Below the pieces are notes generated by a model, which was not told where the DNA came from, did not search any database, and saw only the letters and a program-made list of their open reading frames with translations. From positions 1 to 32,178 of the forward strand of contig JAVKLK010000004.1 in NCBI GenBank assembly GCA_031539165.1: a stretch of DNA of 32,178 bases, read 5' to 3'. Positions 8,860-17,288 of the stretch are shown here, in pieces. Each line of letters opens with the position of its first letter. Position 1 is the stretch's first letter. A program made the position numbers and the translations under genes. The DNA comes from CAIVSN01 sp031539165. GTDB lineage: Bacteria > Patescibacteriota > Gracilibacteria > BD1-5 > UBA2023.

Positions 8860-9489
8860 ATGAAATCCATATTCTCACGATCCGGGTTCACGCTTACGGA
8901 AATCATTGTGTCCGTAGCAGTTTCTGGGATGGTGATTATCGGGATTACGCTCTTTATGGCAAAAATCCAGACGGATATCGCTACTACAACCCTTCGTTCT
9001 TCCGTCTATCTCGATCTTTCTCGTTTCCTCGAGAAAATCCACGAAGTGAGAAAGAGTTACTCCGATACTATCCTGATTGATACAGGAACTGGATCATACG
9101 ATGCTATTATCCTTACAAATGCCAGCCGCACCGCTGGAGTTGCTATTGGAGTCATAGACAGCACTCCTGGGTCACCTTCTGAGAATAAGTTTGATGCAGT
9201 TTCAAATTTTGAAACATACGGAAGGAAGGTTCTCGGGGTAGTCCCTGTTTCTGGAGCGCAAATAACCGCACTCGGAGGATGATCCTCCGCTCTTTCCACT
9301 ATTTCAGCTTCCCCTGATTCTCTGTTTCCAGGAATACAAGTAGAGCAGTTCCAAGCAGTGCTCTACAATAGTGGAGTAGTCACTGAAGCGTATATTCGAA
9401 TACGAGAAGGGTACATTGCAGAACTCAAGGGGAAAAGTACAAAGCTTGTGCCAACTGGTAATCCGATAGACTATGTTCTCAATTTCTAG
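8860..9489 (+). CDS. Minor prepilin (PilW/PilJ-like)
   Basis: 209 aa from the ATG at 8860. The leader MKSIFSRSG is cut before FTLTEIIVSVAVSG, with Glu at +5. An upstream in-frame ATG at 8818 would add 14 residues; I prefer 8860 because it gives a normal short basic leader and leaves room for a TATACT element at 8809-8814. One TGA (9280) read as Gly joins the N-terminal two thirds to the C-terminal 69 residues, which end at TAG 9487-9489. The C-terminus overlaps the start of the next gene by 17 nt, implying coupling. The length and long helix suggest a PilW-type component of the pilus tip or priming complex. Confidence 0.8.
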
Positions 9490-10771
9490 CACTCGAAACT
9501 CCAGAGGAAATGTCCTCATCTACACGCTGATGCTTGCTTTTTTTGGTACAATAGCGGCATCGCTTCTCTTTACCAAGTCTGAAACACTGGTACAAAATGC
9601 CACCGTTCAACGAGTTGAATCAAAGAGTTCGAAGAATTTAGACACAAAGGCTGATCTCGCCATAAAGTACAGTATGCTTCTGAATAGTAACGGCGGAGGA
9701 TTCAATGATACTCTGAGTTGCCCTACAAACTACCGACTCCGAAATATTTCGACGGGTACGGATGTGTTTACGGTATCAACTACTCCGCAATACTGAGTCA
9801 GTGGATTATACTGTGCGGGAAATCATGTGCTTGTGGGAGATTTCACCCTCAGTTATGCAAGCGGATCAACCACATTTGAGAAAACAGAAATTGCTGGTAA
9901 TAGCCTCGTTCTCTCTGTTTCATGAGGTAACACAGTGAGTACTACATTTATCGGAGCTGGATGATCTACCTATCAAGTGATATTCACAACTCCTACTACT
10001 TTTTCTGGTCTTGATCGAGACGGAGATTCAGACAATCAACGCGCCACTTCTACTGGAGGGATTCTCTATCCTGGGGGGAAAACGGATGATGATGCCCTTG
10101 CTCGACAAGTTATGTATGGATACATCAAAAAAAACATCGGTCCCGTGTCTGTGCTTTGGTCAAACAAAAAAACAAATGCCTATGTTGCACAAAATCCGCT
10201 CAATATCGATAGCGTGTACCGATCTATTGGAGATGAAACAAGCGGGGTGATATACTTGTCTGTAGACGGCCCGTATACCCTCAAAATCACCGAATTCGAC
10301 CGAAACCGATACACTACAAACGGAGAGCTTTATGTTCTCACGGGATCATCGATTACGACAGCAAGCGGAGCAATGGGCTATATACAGGATAATCTCACTC
10401 TAAGCGGAAGCTACGGATCAACCGCTTCACTCGCCACCGCAAAGCGTTTTGATTTCAAAAATAAAGACTACGCCCTGTTTCTCTCGTACCCAGGAAATCC
10501 AGCAAACCCTTCCGCTGATTTCTTGCGATACCAGATAAAGGCTTCTTCCCTCACTGGAGCAAATCTCTATATTACTCCGATTCAGGACTCCCTGAGTGGA
10601 GAAATACGCTACTACTCGAACGATATTCTTATCGCAGACGACGGAAAGTTTGTAGCATCCGAAGGGGAAATTACCAAAAAAGACCCCACTGGAAGAACTC
10701 TATGAGCGACTGCCTCTGGAAGCAACTACTGTAATTTTGACTCCAGTTTCTTCGGGTGTCTCTTCTACTAA
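9473..10771 (+). CDS. PilX-like minor pilin / pilus-associated protein
   Basis: 432 aa with four TGAs (9794, two near 9923 and 9962, and 10703) read as Gly; the standard code gives only pieces. The N-terminus, SRGNVLIYTLMLAFFGTIAA, has the short leader, Gly and hydrophobic helix of PilX-type proteins, which lack the FTLxE motif. The long remainder is a Ser/Thr/Gly-rich domain with a DRDGDSDN stretch (Ca-binding-like). The last segment has two Cys (NYCNFDSSFFGC). It overlaps the PilW-like gene by 17 nt, in the order PilV/W/X minor pilins often follow. No second membrane segment. Stop TAA. Confidence 0.7.
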
Positions 10772-10854
10772 ATTGGCCCTCAAGAAAGCGTCAAGCGGTT
10801 CACCATTGATTCTTCGACGTTTTAGGATAGTGTAGTGACTCCTTTCTTTTTTTT

Positions 10855-11151
10855 ATGAAACTCTCTGGATTTAGCAAAACCCAAATCGCTCTTGGACTTT
10901 GGCTTGTGTTCTCTATCCCATTCGTTGCCTATATGGCCTACTCATTTGTGCGGATTAGCATAATGCAGGCTTCTTATCAAGCTGGGCAGGCGGATACGAT
11001 TACTCGTTTGATTCAAACAGTTAAAAAAGAATGTAAGGCAGTCCCTATCTATGCTGATTCTGAGCAGGTCGAAATAGTAGATGTATCCTGCTTGAAACAG
11101 GCAAATACTACGGGAAGCGGTGTCTCCTCTGAGAAACCTCAAACCAAATAA
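10855..11151 (+). CDS. Small single-pass membrane protein
   Basis: 98 aa, no TGA. One membrane helix at about residues 10-33 (IALGLWLVFSIPFVAYMAYSF), then a short extracytoplasmic domain with YQAGQAD and two cysteines (KKECKA and VSCLKQ) that could be disulfide-linked, and a Ser/Thr/Gly tail. Family not recognised. It sits 8 nt before recJ and downstream of the minor pilins, so it may belong to either transcript. Stop TAA. Confidence 0.7.
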   Translation: MKLSGFSKTQIALGLWLVFSIPFVAYMAYSFVRISIMQASYQAGQADTITRLIQTVKKECKAVPIYADSEQVEIVDVSCLKQANTTGSGVSSEKPQTK

Positions 11152-11159
11152 AACCAACC

Positions 11160-12893
11160 ATGTTTTCCCCGGAATCAAGACAACACACCCTTTTGGGAAA
11201 TTGGATTTCTCAAGACATACCTTCATACTCCGGGGATATTCGAGCACTTTTTGAGCGCATGTTACAAATGCGCTGATTGGCTAGGGAAGTACTGGAAGAA
11301 GAGTCTTTCTTCCACCCAAAACTGGAAGATCTTCATGACCCATTTCTCTTCCCTCAGATGGATACTGCTGTTGAGAGAATTCTTCAGGCTAAGTCCCGAG
11401 GAGAAAGGGTTGTTATATTTGGAGACTACGACGTCGATGGAGTAAGCTCAACCGCTATGCTCATGCGGTTCTTTGCGTTGATAGGGATTTCTGTATCTGC
11501 AAGAATTCCTCATAGAGTCCACGATGGGTATGGGATGAAAACCTACTTCTTTGAAGAACTTGCCCAAAAAGGGGTATCTCTCGTGGTATCGGTTGATTGC
11601 TGAACCCGAGATATAGAGGTAATCCGGCAAGCGAAATCTCTCGGGGTTGATGTAATCGTGACTGACCACCATGCAATTCCAGAAGAAATCCCGGAAGAAG
11701 CAATTGCCATCATTTCCCCAAAACTCCCCGGAAGTTCGTATCCGTTTTCTGGACTCTCTGGATCAGGAACTGCATTCAAGCTCTTGTGCGCTGTGGCATC
11801 TCGCCTCTATTCTGGCATTGAGTACGAAAACCTCATTACCTCATTTATCGACTTTGCGGCACTGGGAACCGTTGCTGATATGATGCCCCTCCTAGGAGAA
11901 AATAGAACGATAGTCAAACTGGGACTGGCTCAAATTGCACAATCCCGATCACCCGGACTTCGAGCTCTCGCAGCAGGAAAATCCCTTCGATCCGCCGATA
12001 CTATCGGGTTTCATATTGGTCCTCGAATTAATGCTGCCGGAAGAATGGAAAGCGCCACTACAGCACTTCGTGCCTTGATATGCTGAGATGAACAAGTAGA
12101 AACCCTTCTTTCGGAGATAGAGTCACTCAATATGTCGAGAAAAACGAGTACTGAGAAACATATGGAGCTCGCTCTTGCACAAATTGACCCCCGAGAATCA
12201 GTGCTCTGTTTCTTTTCGGAAGAAATTGATCATGGTATCATCGGACTTGTCGCATGAAGGCTTGCAGAACGATTTGGGAAGCCAGCAATTGTCTGCGCCA
12301 GTGATGGAACAAAGGTTTTTGGAAGTGCTCGCTCTCAACCAGACTATGATATCACCTCCGCACTCTCCCGGATAGCCCATCTTTTTATTGCCTATGGAGG
12401 GCATGCTCAGGCAGCAGGATTCACCCTCAATTCTCAGAATTTTGAGGAATTTCGAGTCGCTATTCAGTCGGATAGAGAAAATTTCCTTAAATCCGCAAAG
12501 CAGGAGGAAGGGGAGGGGATCGTGCTTCGAGAGCCAGGGTCTTCTGGAGGGAAAGAAATGATTCCTGATACGATGCTTACCCTGGGGGATCTTTCTCTTG
12601 ATTTTGTGAGACAGATTGAGCAGTTTGGTCCTTATGGAATGGGCTTCAAGAAGCCACTATTTCTCCTTCGAATGGATCGGATTCCTGCCTGCGAGTTTCT
12701 TGGTTCGAGTGGGTTACATCTCAAATTTACCGCTCCAAAGTGAGTAAAACTCACTGCTTTTTGACTGGGGCCTCAGAGTGAAATCATCCAAAACATGCAC
12801 TGACCAGTTTGATGCATCGGAGAAATTGACCGAGAAAGCTGGCAGGGGAGAGAATCAGTCGCTTTTTTCATTCGAGATATTATCCCTCTATAA
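11160..12893 (+). CDS. recJ: Single-stranded-DNA 5'-3' exonuclease RecJ
   Basis: 577 aa, normal RecJ length, with eight TGAs read as Gly. Visible motifs: LHDPFLFPQMDTAVERI at the N-terminus, DYDVDG (89-94), SVDCGTRD (Gly148 is TGA), TDHH (169-171, the DHH motif), GTVADMMPL, GPRINAAGRM, GLVAGRLAERFGKP (Gly366 is TGA) and YGGHAQAAGF of DHHA1. The C-terminal OB-fold ends with WQGRESVAFFIRDI. The Gly codons in VDCG and VAGR are family-conserved, good support for the recoding. RecJ is a Mn-dependent exonuclease in recombination and mismatch repair. The start ATG at 11160 lies 8 nt after the previous stop. Four of the eight TGAs are in the last 50 codons. Stop TAA. Confidence 0.95.
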
Positions 12894-12956
12894 AGGGGAA
12901 AAACTCCTTCTTAACAAAAAAAGAGAAAAAAATACATCATTTTCTCAATAAAAATT

Positions 12957-12984
12957 TTGACACAAGCGAGCCTTTTTATATCAT
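12957..12984 (+). promoter_or_regulatory. Promoter of the tRNA operon
   Basis: Perfect -35 TTGACA (12957-12962), 16-bp spacer, -10 TATCAT (12979-12984, five of six bases of the consensus). It lies 27 bp before the first tRNA. Strong promoters are expected ahead of tRNA operons. Confidence 0.8.
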
Positions 12985-13011
12985 ACGCAGGCGTTGAAAC
13001 AAACGTCACTT

Positions 13012-13087
13012 GCGGGTGTAGCTCAATGGCTAGAGTCCCTGCCTTCCAAGCAGACTGTTATGGGTTCGAGTCCCATCACCCGCTCCA
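13012..13087 (+). tRNA. tRNA-Gly (UCC)
   Basis: Cloverleaf folds with acceptor GCGGGTG/CACCCGC, discriminator T, encoded CCA and the TTCGAGT T-loop. Loop CTTCCAA gives anticodon UCC, which reads GGA/GGG rather than UGA. The base of the anticodon stem has a C-A mismatch (CCTGC opposite GCAGA). Confidence 0.95.
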
Positions 13088-13138
13088 TTATTTTTACACG
13101 CAAGACGACCAACTCCTGTTGGGATTCTTTGTTTATAC

Positions 13139-13215
13139 GGGTGTATAGCTCAGCTGGTTAGAGCGCCTCTCTGATAAGGAGGAGGTCCCTAGTTCAAATC
13201 TAGGTACACCCACCA
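13139..13215 (+). tRNA. tRNA-Ile (GAU)
   Basis: Acceptor GGGTGTA/TACACCC, discriminator A, encoded CCA. Anticodon loop CTGATAA within stem CCTCT/GGAGG gives GAU. The 55-nt spacer after it contains a small imperfect hairpin (AGTAC...GTACT), perhaps a processing element. Confidence 0.96.
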
Positions 13216-13270
13216 TGTATCTCATCTAAGTACCGGCGAAGACCAAAGCCCGTACTCCTAGGAAACATAG

Positions 13271-13347
13271 CGGAGACTGGCGCAATTGGCTAGCGCACAT
13301 GCTTTGGGAGCATGGGGTTGTGGGTTCGAGTCCCACGTCTCCGACCA
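13271..13347 (+). tRNA. tRNA-Pro (UGG)
   Basis: Acceptor CGGAGAC/GTCTCCG, discriminator A, encoded CCA. Anticodon loop TTTGGGA in stem CATGC/GCATG gives UGG. Third gene of the tRNA operon. Confidence 0.96.
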
Positions 13348-13398
13348 TTTATACTCTTCTCACCCTTGGTATCTCTACTGAGATGAGAGTTCCCCCGC

Positions 13399-13473
13399 GA
13401 CGCTATCGTCTAGTGGTTAGGACAACGGGTTTTCATCCCGTAAGCCGGAGTTCAATTCTCCGTAGCGTTACCA
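13399..13473 (+). tRNA. tRNA-Glu (UUC)
   Basis: Acceptor GACGCTA pairs with TAGCGTT (G-T at the first pair), discriminator A, encoded CCA. Anticodon loop TTTTCAT in stem ACGGG/CCCGT gives UUC. Last tRNA before the terminator. Confidence 0.95.
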
Positions 13474-13490
13474 AAAAAAATAAACTTTGG

Positions 13491-13520
13491 AAATCACCTG
13501 AACTAATCGGGTGATTTTTT
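13491..13520 (+). terminator. Intrinsic terminator of the tRNA operon
   Basis: AAATCACCTGA pairs with TCGGGTGATTT (11 bp including one T-G pair) around the loop ACTAA and runs into a T6 tract (13515-13520). Confidence 0.85.
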
Positions 13521-13595
13521 ACTTTGGTACTTCTTTGTAGAAATCTTTTCATAAAACTCTACAATTGCTGAATATATATTTTACAACCTAGGAAA

Positions 13596-14612
13596 ATGAA
13601 AATATACATTGTGCTTTACGTTTCATTATTTGTATCATCGTGCTCCCTTGGTCAGTGAGTCTCTCCAGAGCAAAAAACTCCTCCCACAGCACCCCACATC
13701 TCAGAAAGAAATACGCTCAGTAGCGATGCCTGAAGTGGTGCATCATCCACTGAAATAGTGTTGAAACAAAATACCCAAAGTGATGACTGTGACATGGATA
13801 GTCTCTCCGATGCTCTTGAGAGAGAATTTTGAGCTGACCCCTGCAAAGTTGATACCGATGAAGATTGACTTTCTGATATTCAGGAAATTCAAAACGGGTA
13901 TCCATATCTTGACCCCTCAAAGAAAGACACTGATGAAAACGGAATAGATGATTTTCACGACGATTTTGACAAAGATGGGGTAACCAATGGGGAGGAGATA
14001 AAGATTTGAGTATCACCCGTTTCTACAGATAGTGACGGAGATGGATTGACTGATACACAAGAAGTATCTTTTTGATCAGATGCTGGAAAAGCCGATAGCG
14101 ACGCTGATTGACTCTCAGATAAGATTGAGTACGAGTGGTGACTGAGTCCAAATAAAAAAGATGGCGATACGGAATGAGTATACCCCGTTGCTTACGAACT
14201 TAATTGATGAACTACCCCCCTACAGAGAGTAGATGCATGGATATACACCAAGTGAAAGGCAACTGATGTAGAAAGATGCAAGGGGGCTATTCGTTCATGA
14301 AAGAACCATGTGTTTTGGGATGAGAATCCAAGTATCGTCGCACAATGGGGTGGCAACATTTGTGACACAGCAATCTTTGTTGAAAAAATAGCCATCTCAC
14401 AGACGGGGTCTATGACTTGATATCAGCCAACTTTTAAGTTTGATCCTCATACAACGGAGCAGAGGTTTAACAAGGGGGAGCTTACTCAAGAAGATGCTGC
14501 CCTAAGATATACTTTAACTGCATGAAGCTCAAAAGACAGAGAAACGCATGGTTGAACTGTCTACGAATATGATATTGGCGACTTTATATCCCTTCTTGCT
14601 TTTACGAAGTAG
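13596..14612 (+). CDS. Surface lipoprotein with calcium-binding thrombospondin-type-3-like repeats
   Basis: 338 aa, visible only when 16 TGA codons are read as Gly; under the standard code there is no plus-strand ORF of note. AGGA lies 7-10 nt before the ATG. The N-terminus is a lipoprotein signal (MKIYIVLYVSLFVSSC), with the lipidated Cys at 16. A low-complexity linker follows. Residues about 66-194 hold five or so Asp-rich repeats of the form DxDxDGLxDxxE: DTDEDGLSD, DTDENGIDD, DFDKDGVTN, DSDGDGLTD, DSDADGLSD, with repeat-type linkers. Two of the DG glycines are TGA, the others GGA or GGG. Residues 195-338 form an unrecognised C-terminal domain with two Cys and Trp-rich patches. By family knowledge such repeats bind calcium and form extended stalks, so a cell-surface role is inferred. 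Stop TAG. Confidence 0.88.
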
Positions 14613-14636
14613 TTCCCCTTTTCGGAGTTTTTGAGA

Positions 14637-15245
14637 CTACTTCTTTTTGAAGAGCATAGCTTTCTGTACCATCACTCTCCCATTTGTTGTTGTAGTTGCC
14701 TCTGATTTTACTATCGGTCCATCGTAATATATTTCCCACCCTTGATACATTTCAAGAATAGTTTGAATCGTCGGGAAAAAGAAATCCTGGTTATGCAGAG
14801 TATCAGCGGTAAAAAATGAGAGCGCATTAAATCATCCAAGTTTTGTATGACTTTGCATAGTATGTATGAGTCATTGCCCCTCTTTTGGGGAAAGAAAATG
14901 AAGGAGGCGAATACAAAGAAGGGCATCAAATTCAGAATCTAAATTACATTCTTGTGCTTTTGATTCTGGATAAATATGCAAAAGATTCTCCCAAGATTGA
15001 ATGGGAGAAGGGGAGTTCTTATAAGTCTCCCGCCATACGCTCAGTAGCGTATCCAAGTACTCTCTGACAGAATCCTGAACCCATACTACTCTCCCAGATT
15101 CAAGGATTGGGAGTGCATTTCTTCCCATTCATGCACCGAACTCAAAACATACTGCTTCTTTGGGCAAGAGAGGGAGCAGTTGAGAAACAATTACCTCATC
15201 AGGGGGTGCTTTTTTAGAAAGCATCTCTGTAATGTGAGTATTCAT
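14637..15245 (-). CDS. Class I SAM-dependent methyltransferase (TehB-like)
   Basis: 202 aa with three TGAs read as Gly. Motif I is FEFGAGMGRN (34-43), followed by ALPILESG and a second strand ending VWVQDS, the pattern of small-molecule methyltransferases such as TehB, although the usual motif I DLGCG is changed to EFGAG. A later block, EFDALLCIRLLHFL, fits motif IV plus the following helix. Substrate unknown. It is convergent with the lipoprotein gene (24-bp gap) and divergent from an Mrr-like nuclease. No DNA-methylase motif (DPPY/NPPY) is visible, so I do not call it a modification enzyme. The start ATG at 15245 follows a good promoter. Stop TAG. Confidence 0.75.
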
Positions 15246-15268
15246 AATGAAATCTGGATGAAGAGTTC

Positions 15269-15296
15269 AGTATAGTTATCTAAGCATCACTTTCAA
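15269..15296 (-). promoter_or_regulatory. Promoter for the methyltransferase gene
   Basis: On the minus strand: -35 TTGAAA (15291-15296), 16-bp spacer, -10 TATACT (15269-15274). Each hexamer matches the consensus at five of six bases. The ATG is 23 bp downstream. Confidence 0.6.
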
Positions 15297-15310
15297 GAAT
15301 TGATTTTGAC

Positions 15311-15327
15311 ATGAAATATGATTTCAT
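15311..15327. promoter_or_regulatory. Perfect palindrome before the Mrr-like gene
   Basis: ATGAAAT-ATG-ATTTCAT: 7-bp arms around three bases, ending 6 bp before the ATG at 15334. It overlaps the end of a TTGACA-like hexamer (15306-15311), so it could be an operator controlling the nuclease or the divergent pair. Confidence 0.4.
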
Positions 15328-15333
15328 AGGTGC

Positions 15334-16023
15334 ATGAAAAAAGAAAAATTTCTCGCACTTCAAAAGCATCTTGGGGGATCCTATACTGATGCGAAAATTA
15401 TTGCCAACTTCATCAACAAGCTCACTCCTGAATGATTCGAGCAATATATAACAGACTTCTTTCGGCAGGAGTCTCTTGGATTTCATAGTATCCGCACTGG
15501 AGGATTCAACGATAGGGGAATCGACGTAAAAGCGGATCGTACCAACGAGGATGGATCTCGCACGTTTCTTATAATCCAATGCAAAAAGTGGGAAGCATAC
15601 CATATAAAAGAAAACGATATAGCTCTTTTCTATGGTAAAGTTGCAGACACTGCAAGAGAAGCCACAAACCCAGAGAAGAGACATGATTGTCAGGTTATTT
15701 TCGTAGCAACCACTTGGTTTACTCTATGAGCGAAACAATTCTGTGAGGAAAAGAATATTCAGTATGTGGACTACCGAGGACTTTTAGAATTTAACTCAGA
15801 GTACCCCTTAGATGCATGGATTACTCAGATGCAGAAAAACTCGGATTCATCCCGGTATCTCGCTGAATACCCCTTGAACGAGACTCAGACATCTCATCTC
15901 ATAGAATCAGGAAAACATAAAGCCAAGAGAGATGGAGCAGATGCTGCTCGTCGTTCCAAGTTTTCATGGAGTTCGCTTTTGTGAAAACATTCTCAAAATC
16001 TCATATATACAGAAGATATATAG
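15334..16023 (+). CDS. Mrr-like restriction endonuclease (PD-(D/E)XK fold)
   Basis: 229 aa with three TGAs read as Gly, including the last joining a 13-residue tail to TAG. The Mrr catalytic core is clear: EGFEQYITDFF (Glu36), GGFNDRGIDVKAD (Asp64), then TFLIIQCKKW (Gln82-x-Lys84). The order E, GID, QxK is the Mrr_cat signature. After it come an alpha/beta segment (CQVIFVATTWFTLGAK) and a basic C-terminus. Members cut DNA, often modified DNA, so a defence role is likely but not shown. No S/M subunit or DNA methylase is adjacent. The next 239 bp (16024-16262) contain only AT-rich sequence and the dif-like repeat. Confidence 0.82.
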
Positions 16024-16160
16024 CATATATTCAATATATATTTGCGTACATCGGTAATATCGAGAGAGAAAAATTCCACTCCTTAGAAGCACTCAACATA
16101 ATCTTTGAAGAAATGGAATGTTCCTATCCCATATTTCCTTGTTATTTGAAGTTTTCCCTC

Positions 16161-16198
16161 TTAACACTTAACATAACTTACATTATGTTAAGTGTTAA
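16161..16198. other. Putative dif site (Xer recombination site)
   Basis: A perfect inverted repeat: 16-bp arms (16161-16176 and 16183-16198) around a 6-bp centre CTTACA. The inner 11-bp arms flanking the 6-bp centre (16166-16193) give the 28-bp dif layout. The right arm TTATGTTAAGT differs by one base from the XerD arm of E. coli dif. It lies 64 bp before the only Xer gene in the window, as in single-recombinase systems (XerS/difSL, XerH/difH). It is also where gene orientation switches. The alternative, a terminator, is less likely: AT-rich stem without a following T run. Confidence 0.75.
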
Positions 16199-16262
16199 AT
16201 ATGTAACATTTCCCCCACTACTAAATGGTTGCGTATAAGGAAAATCTCACTATTCTTCTTCT

Positions 16263-17288
16263 ATGAAATATGTGCTCGCTCTTGAAGAGTTTCTTTCGTA
16301 TCTTCGGATTAATCGAAATGCGAGTCCAAAAACGGCCACGCAATATGAATTCCACCTTTGGAAATTTCTTGAATTTGTAGAGCCTTCTGCCTGTCATGAG
16401 GCCACTTCCCTCTTATCGCATCCTCAAATATTTCTCTGAAGTAGTGAAGATCCCTCTCAAAGAAGCCTGAAAATGCAGGCAAAAATGCTTTTGCGAACCA
16501 ATACTCGTCTGGAAGTCCAAAACCTCACAGAGGGCGATTTACAAGAGTTTCGCCTCTATCTCGTGGACAAAGGACTATCTGTGAAGTCAGCAAATGCTTA
16601 TATGATCACGTTTCGCTCATTCTTTAAGTTTCTCAAGAAGAAATGACATGCGAGCCTCGATCCAACAACGATTGATCTTATCAAAGTCCCTGATCGCCAG
16701 GTAACATTTCTTTCCCAAGAAGAGATAGAGCGAGTATTTCTGACAGCCTCAGGAGATACCATTCAGAATATACGAGATCGAGCGATTCTTGAGTGCATCT
16801 ACTCAACTGGACTTCGAATTTCTGAACTCACGGCACTGAATCGTTCTCATATCTCATGAGGGACGCGAGAATTTAGTATTCGAGGGAAATGAGGAAAAGT
16901 TCGGATTGTCTATCTCACTTCCGATGCTGCGAACAAGATACACGCCTACCTTCAGGCACGAGATGATAGCTTCAATCCACTATTTATTCGCCATAACTAC
17001 AATGCTGAAGATATAAAAAGTTCTCAGCTTACCGATGATTCTGTTCGTCTTACTCGATTTTTTATCACAGAAATGATCCGGAAACGTGCGGTTCTTGCTG
17101 GAATTCCAAAAAATATATCTGCCCATACTCTTCGCCATAGCTTCGCCACCACGCTTCTCCAAAATGGGGCAGATATTCGATCCATCCAGGAGATGCTCGG
17201 ACATGCTTCCATTACTACAACGCAGGTATACACCCATGTCACGAATCCTCAGCTTCGAGAGATCCACAAAAAATATCACGGAGACTAG
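16263..17288 (+). CDS. xer: XerC/XerD-family tyrosine recombinase
   Basis: 341 aa with four TGAs read as Gly. N-terminal SAM-like core-binding domain to about residue 145, with an insert of about 40 residues relative to XerC/D (near 300 aa). Catalytic residues: Arg185 (TGLRISEL), Lys209 in GKGGK (second of its Gly pair is TGA), His288/Arg291 (HTLRHSF), His314 (LGHASI) and the nucleophile Tyr323 (QVYTHV). All are present, so it should be active. It probably resolves chromosome dimers at the adjacent dif-like site, although an integrase of a mobile element is possible. The TAG stop at 17286 shares CTAG with the stop of the convergent AbiEi-like gene. No SD sequence visible. Confidence 0.9.

Noticed and set aside
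13012..13087. tRNA-Gly as the UGA decoder
   Set aside because: Its anticodon is UCC. Reading UGA needs UCA, which is not found in the window.
14637..15245. DNA modification methylase partner for the Mrr-like nuclease
   Set aside because: It has a small-molecule-type SAM motif and no DPPY/NPPY or C5-methylase PCQ motif.
16161..16198. The 16-bp inverted repeat as a simple transcription terminator
   Set aside because: The stem is AT-rich with no following T tract, lies 137 bp after the upstream stop, and matches the dif layout better.
15966..16238. A 90-codon plus-strand open frame after the Mrr-like gene
   Set aside because: It starts inside the Mrr-like gene in another frame and runs across the dif-like repeat; AT-rich, no motif.
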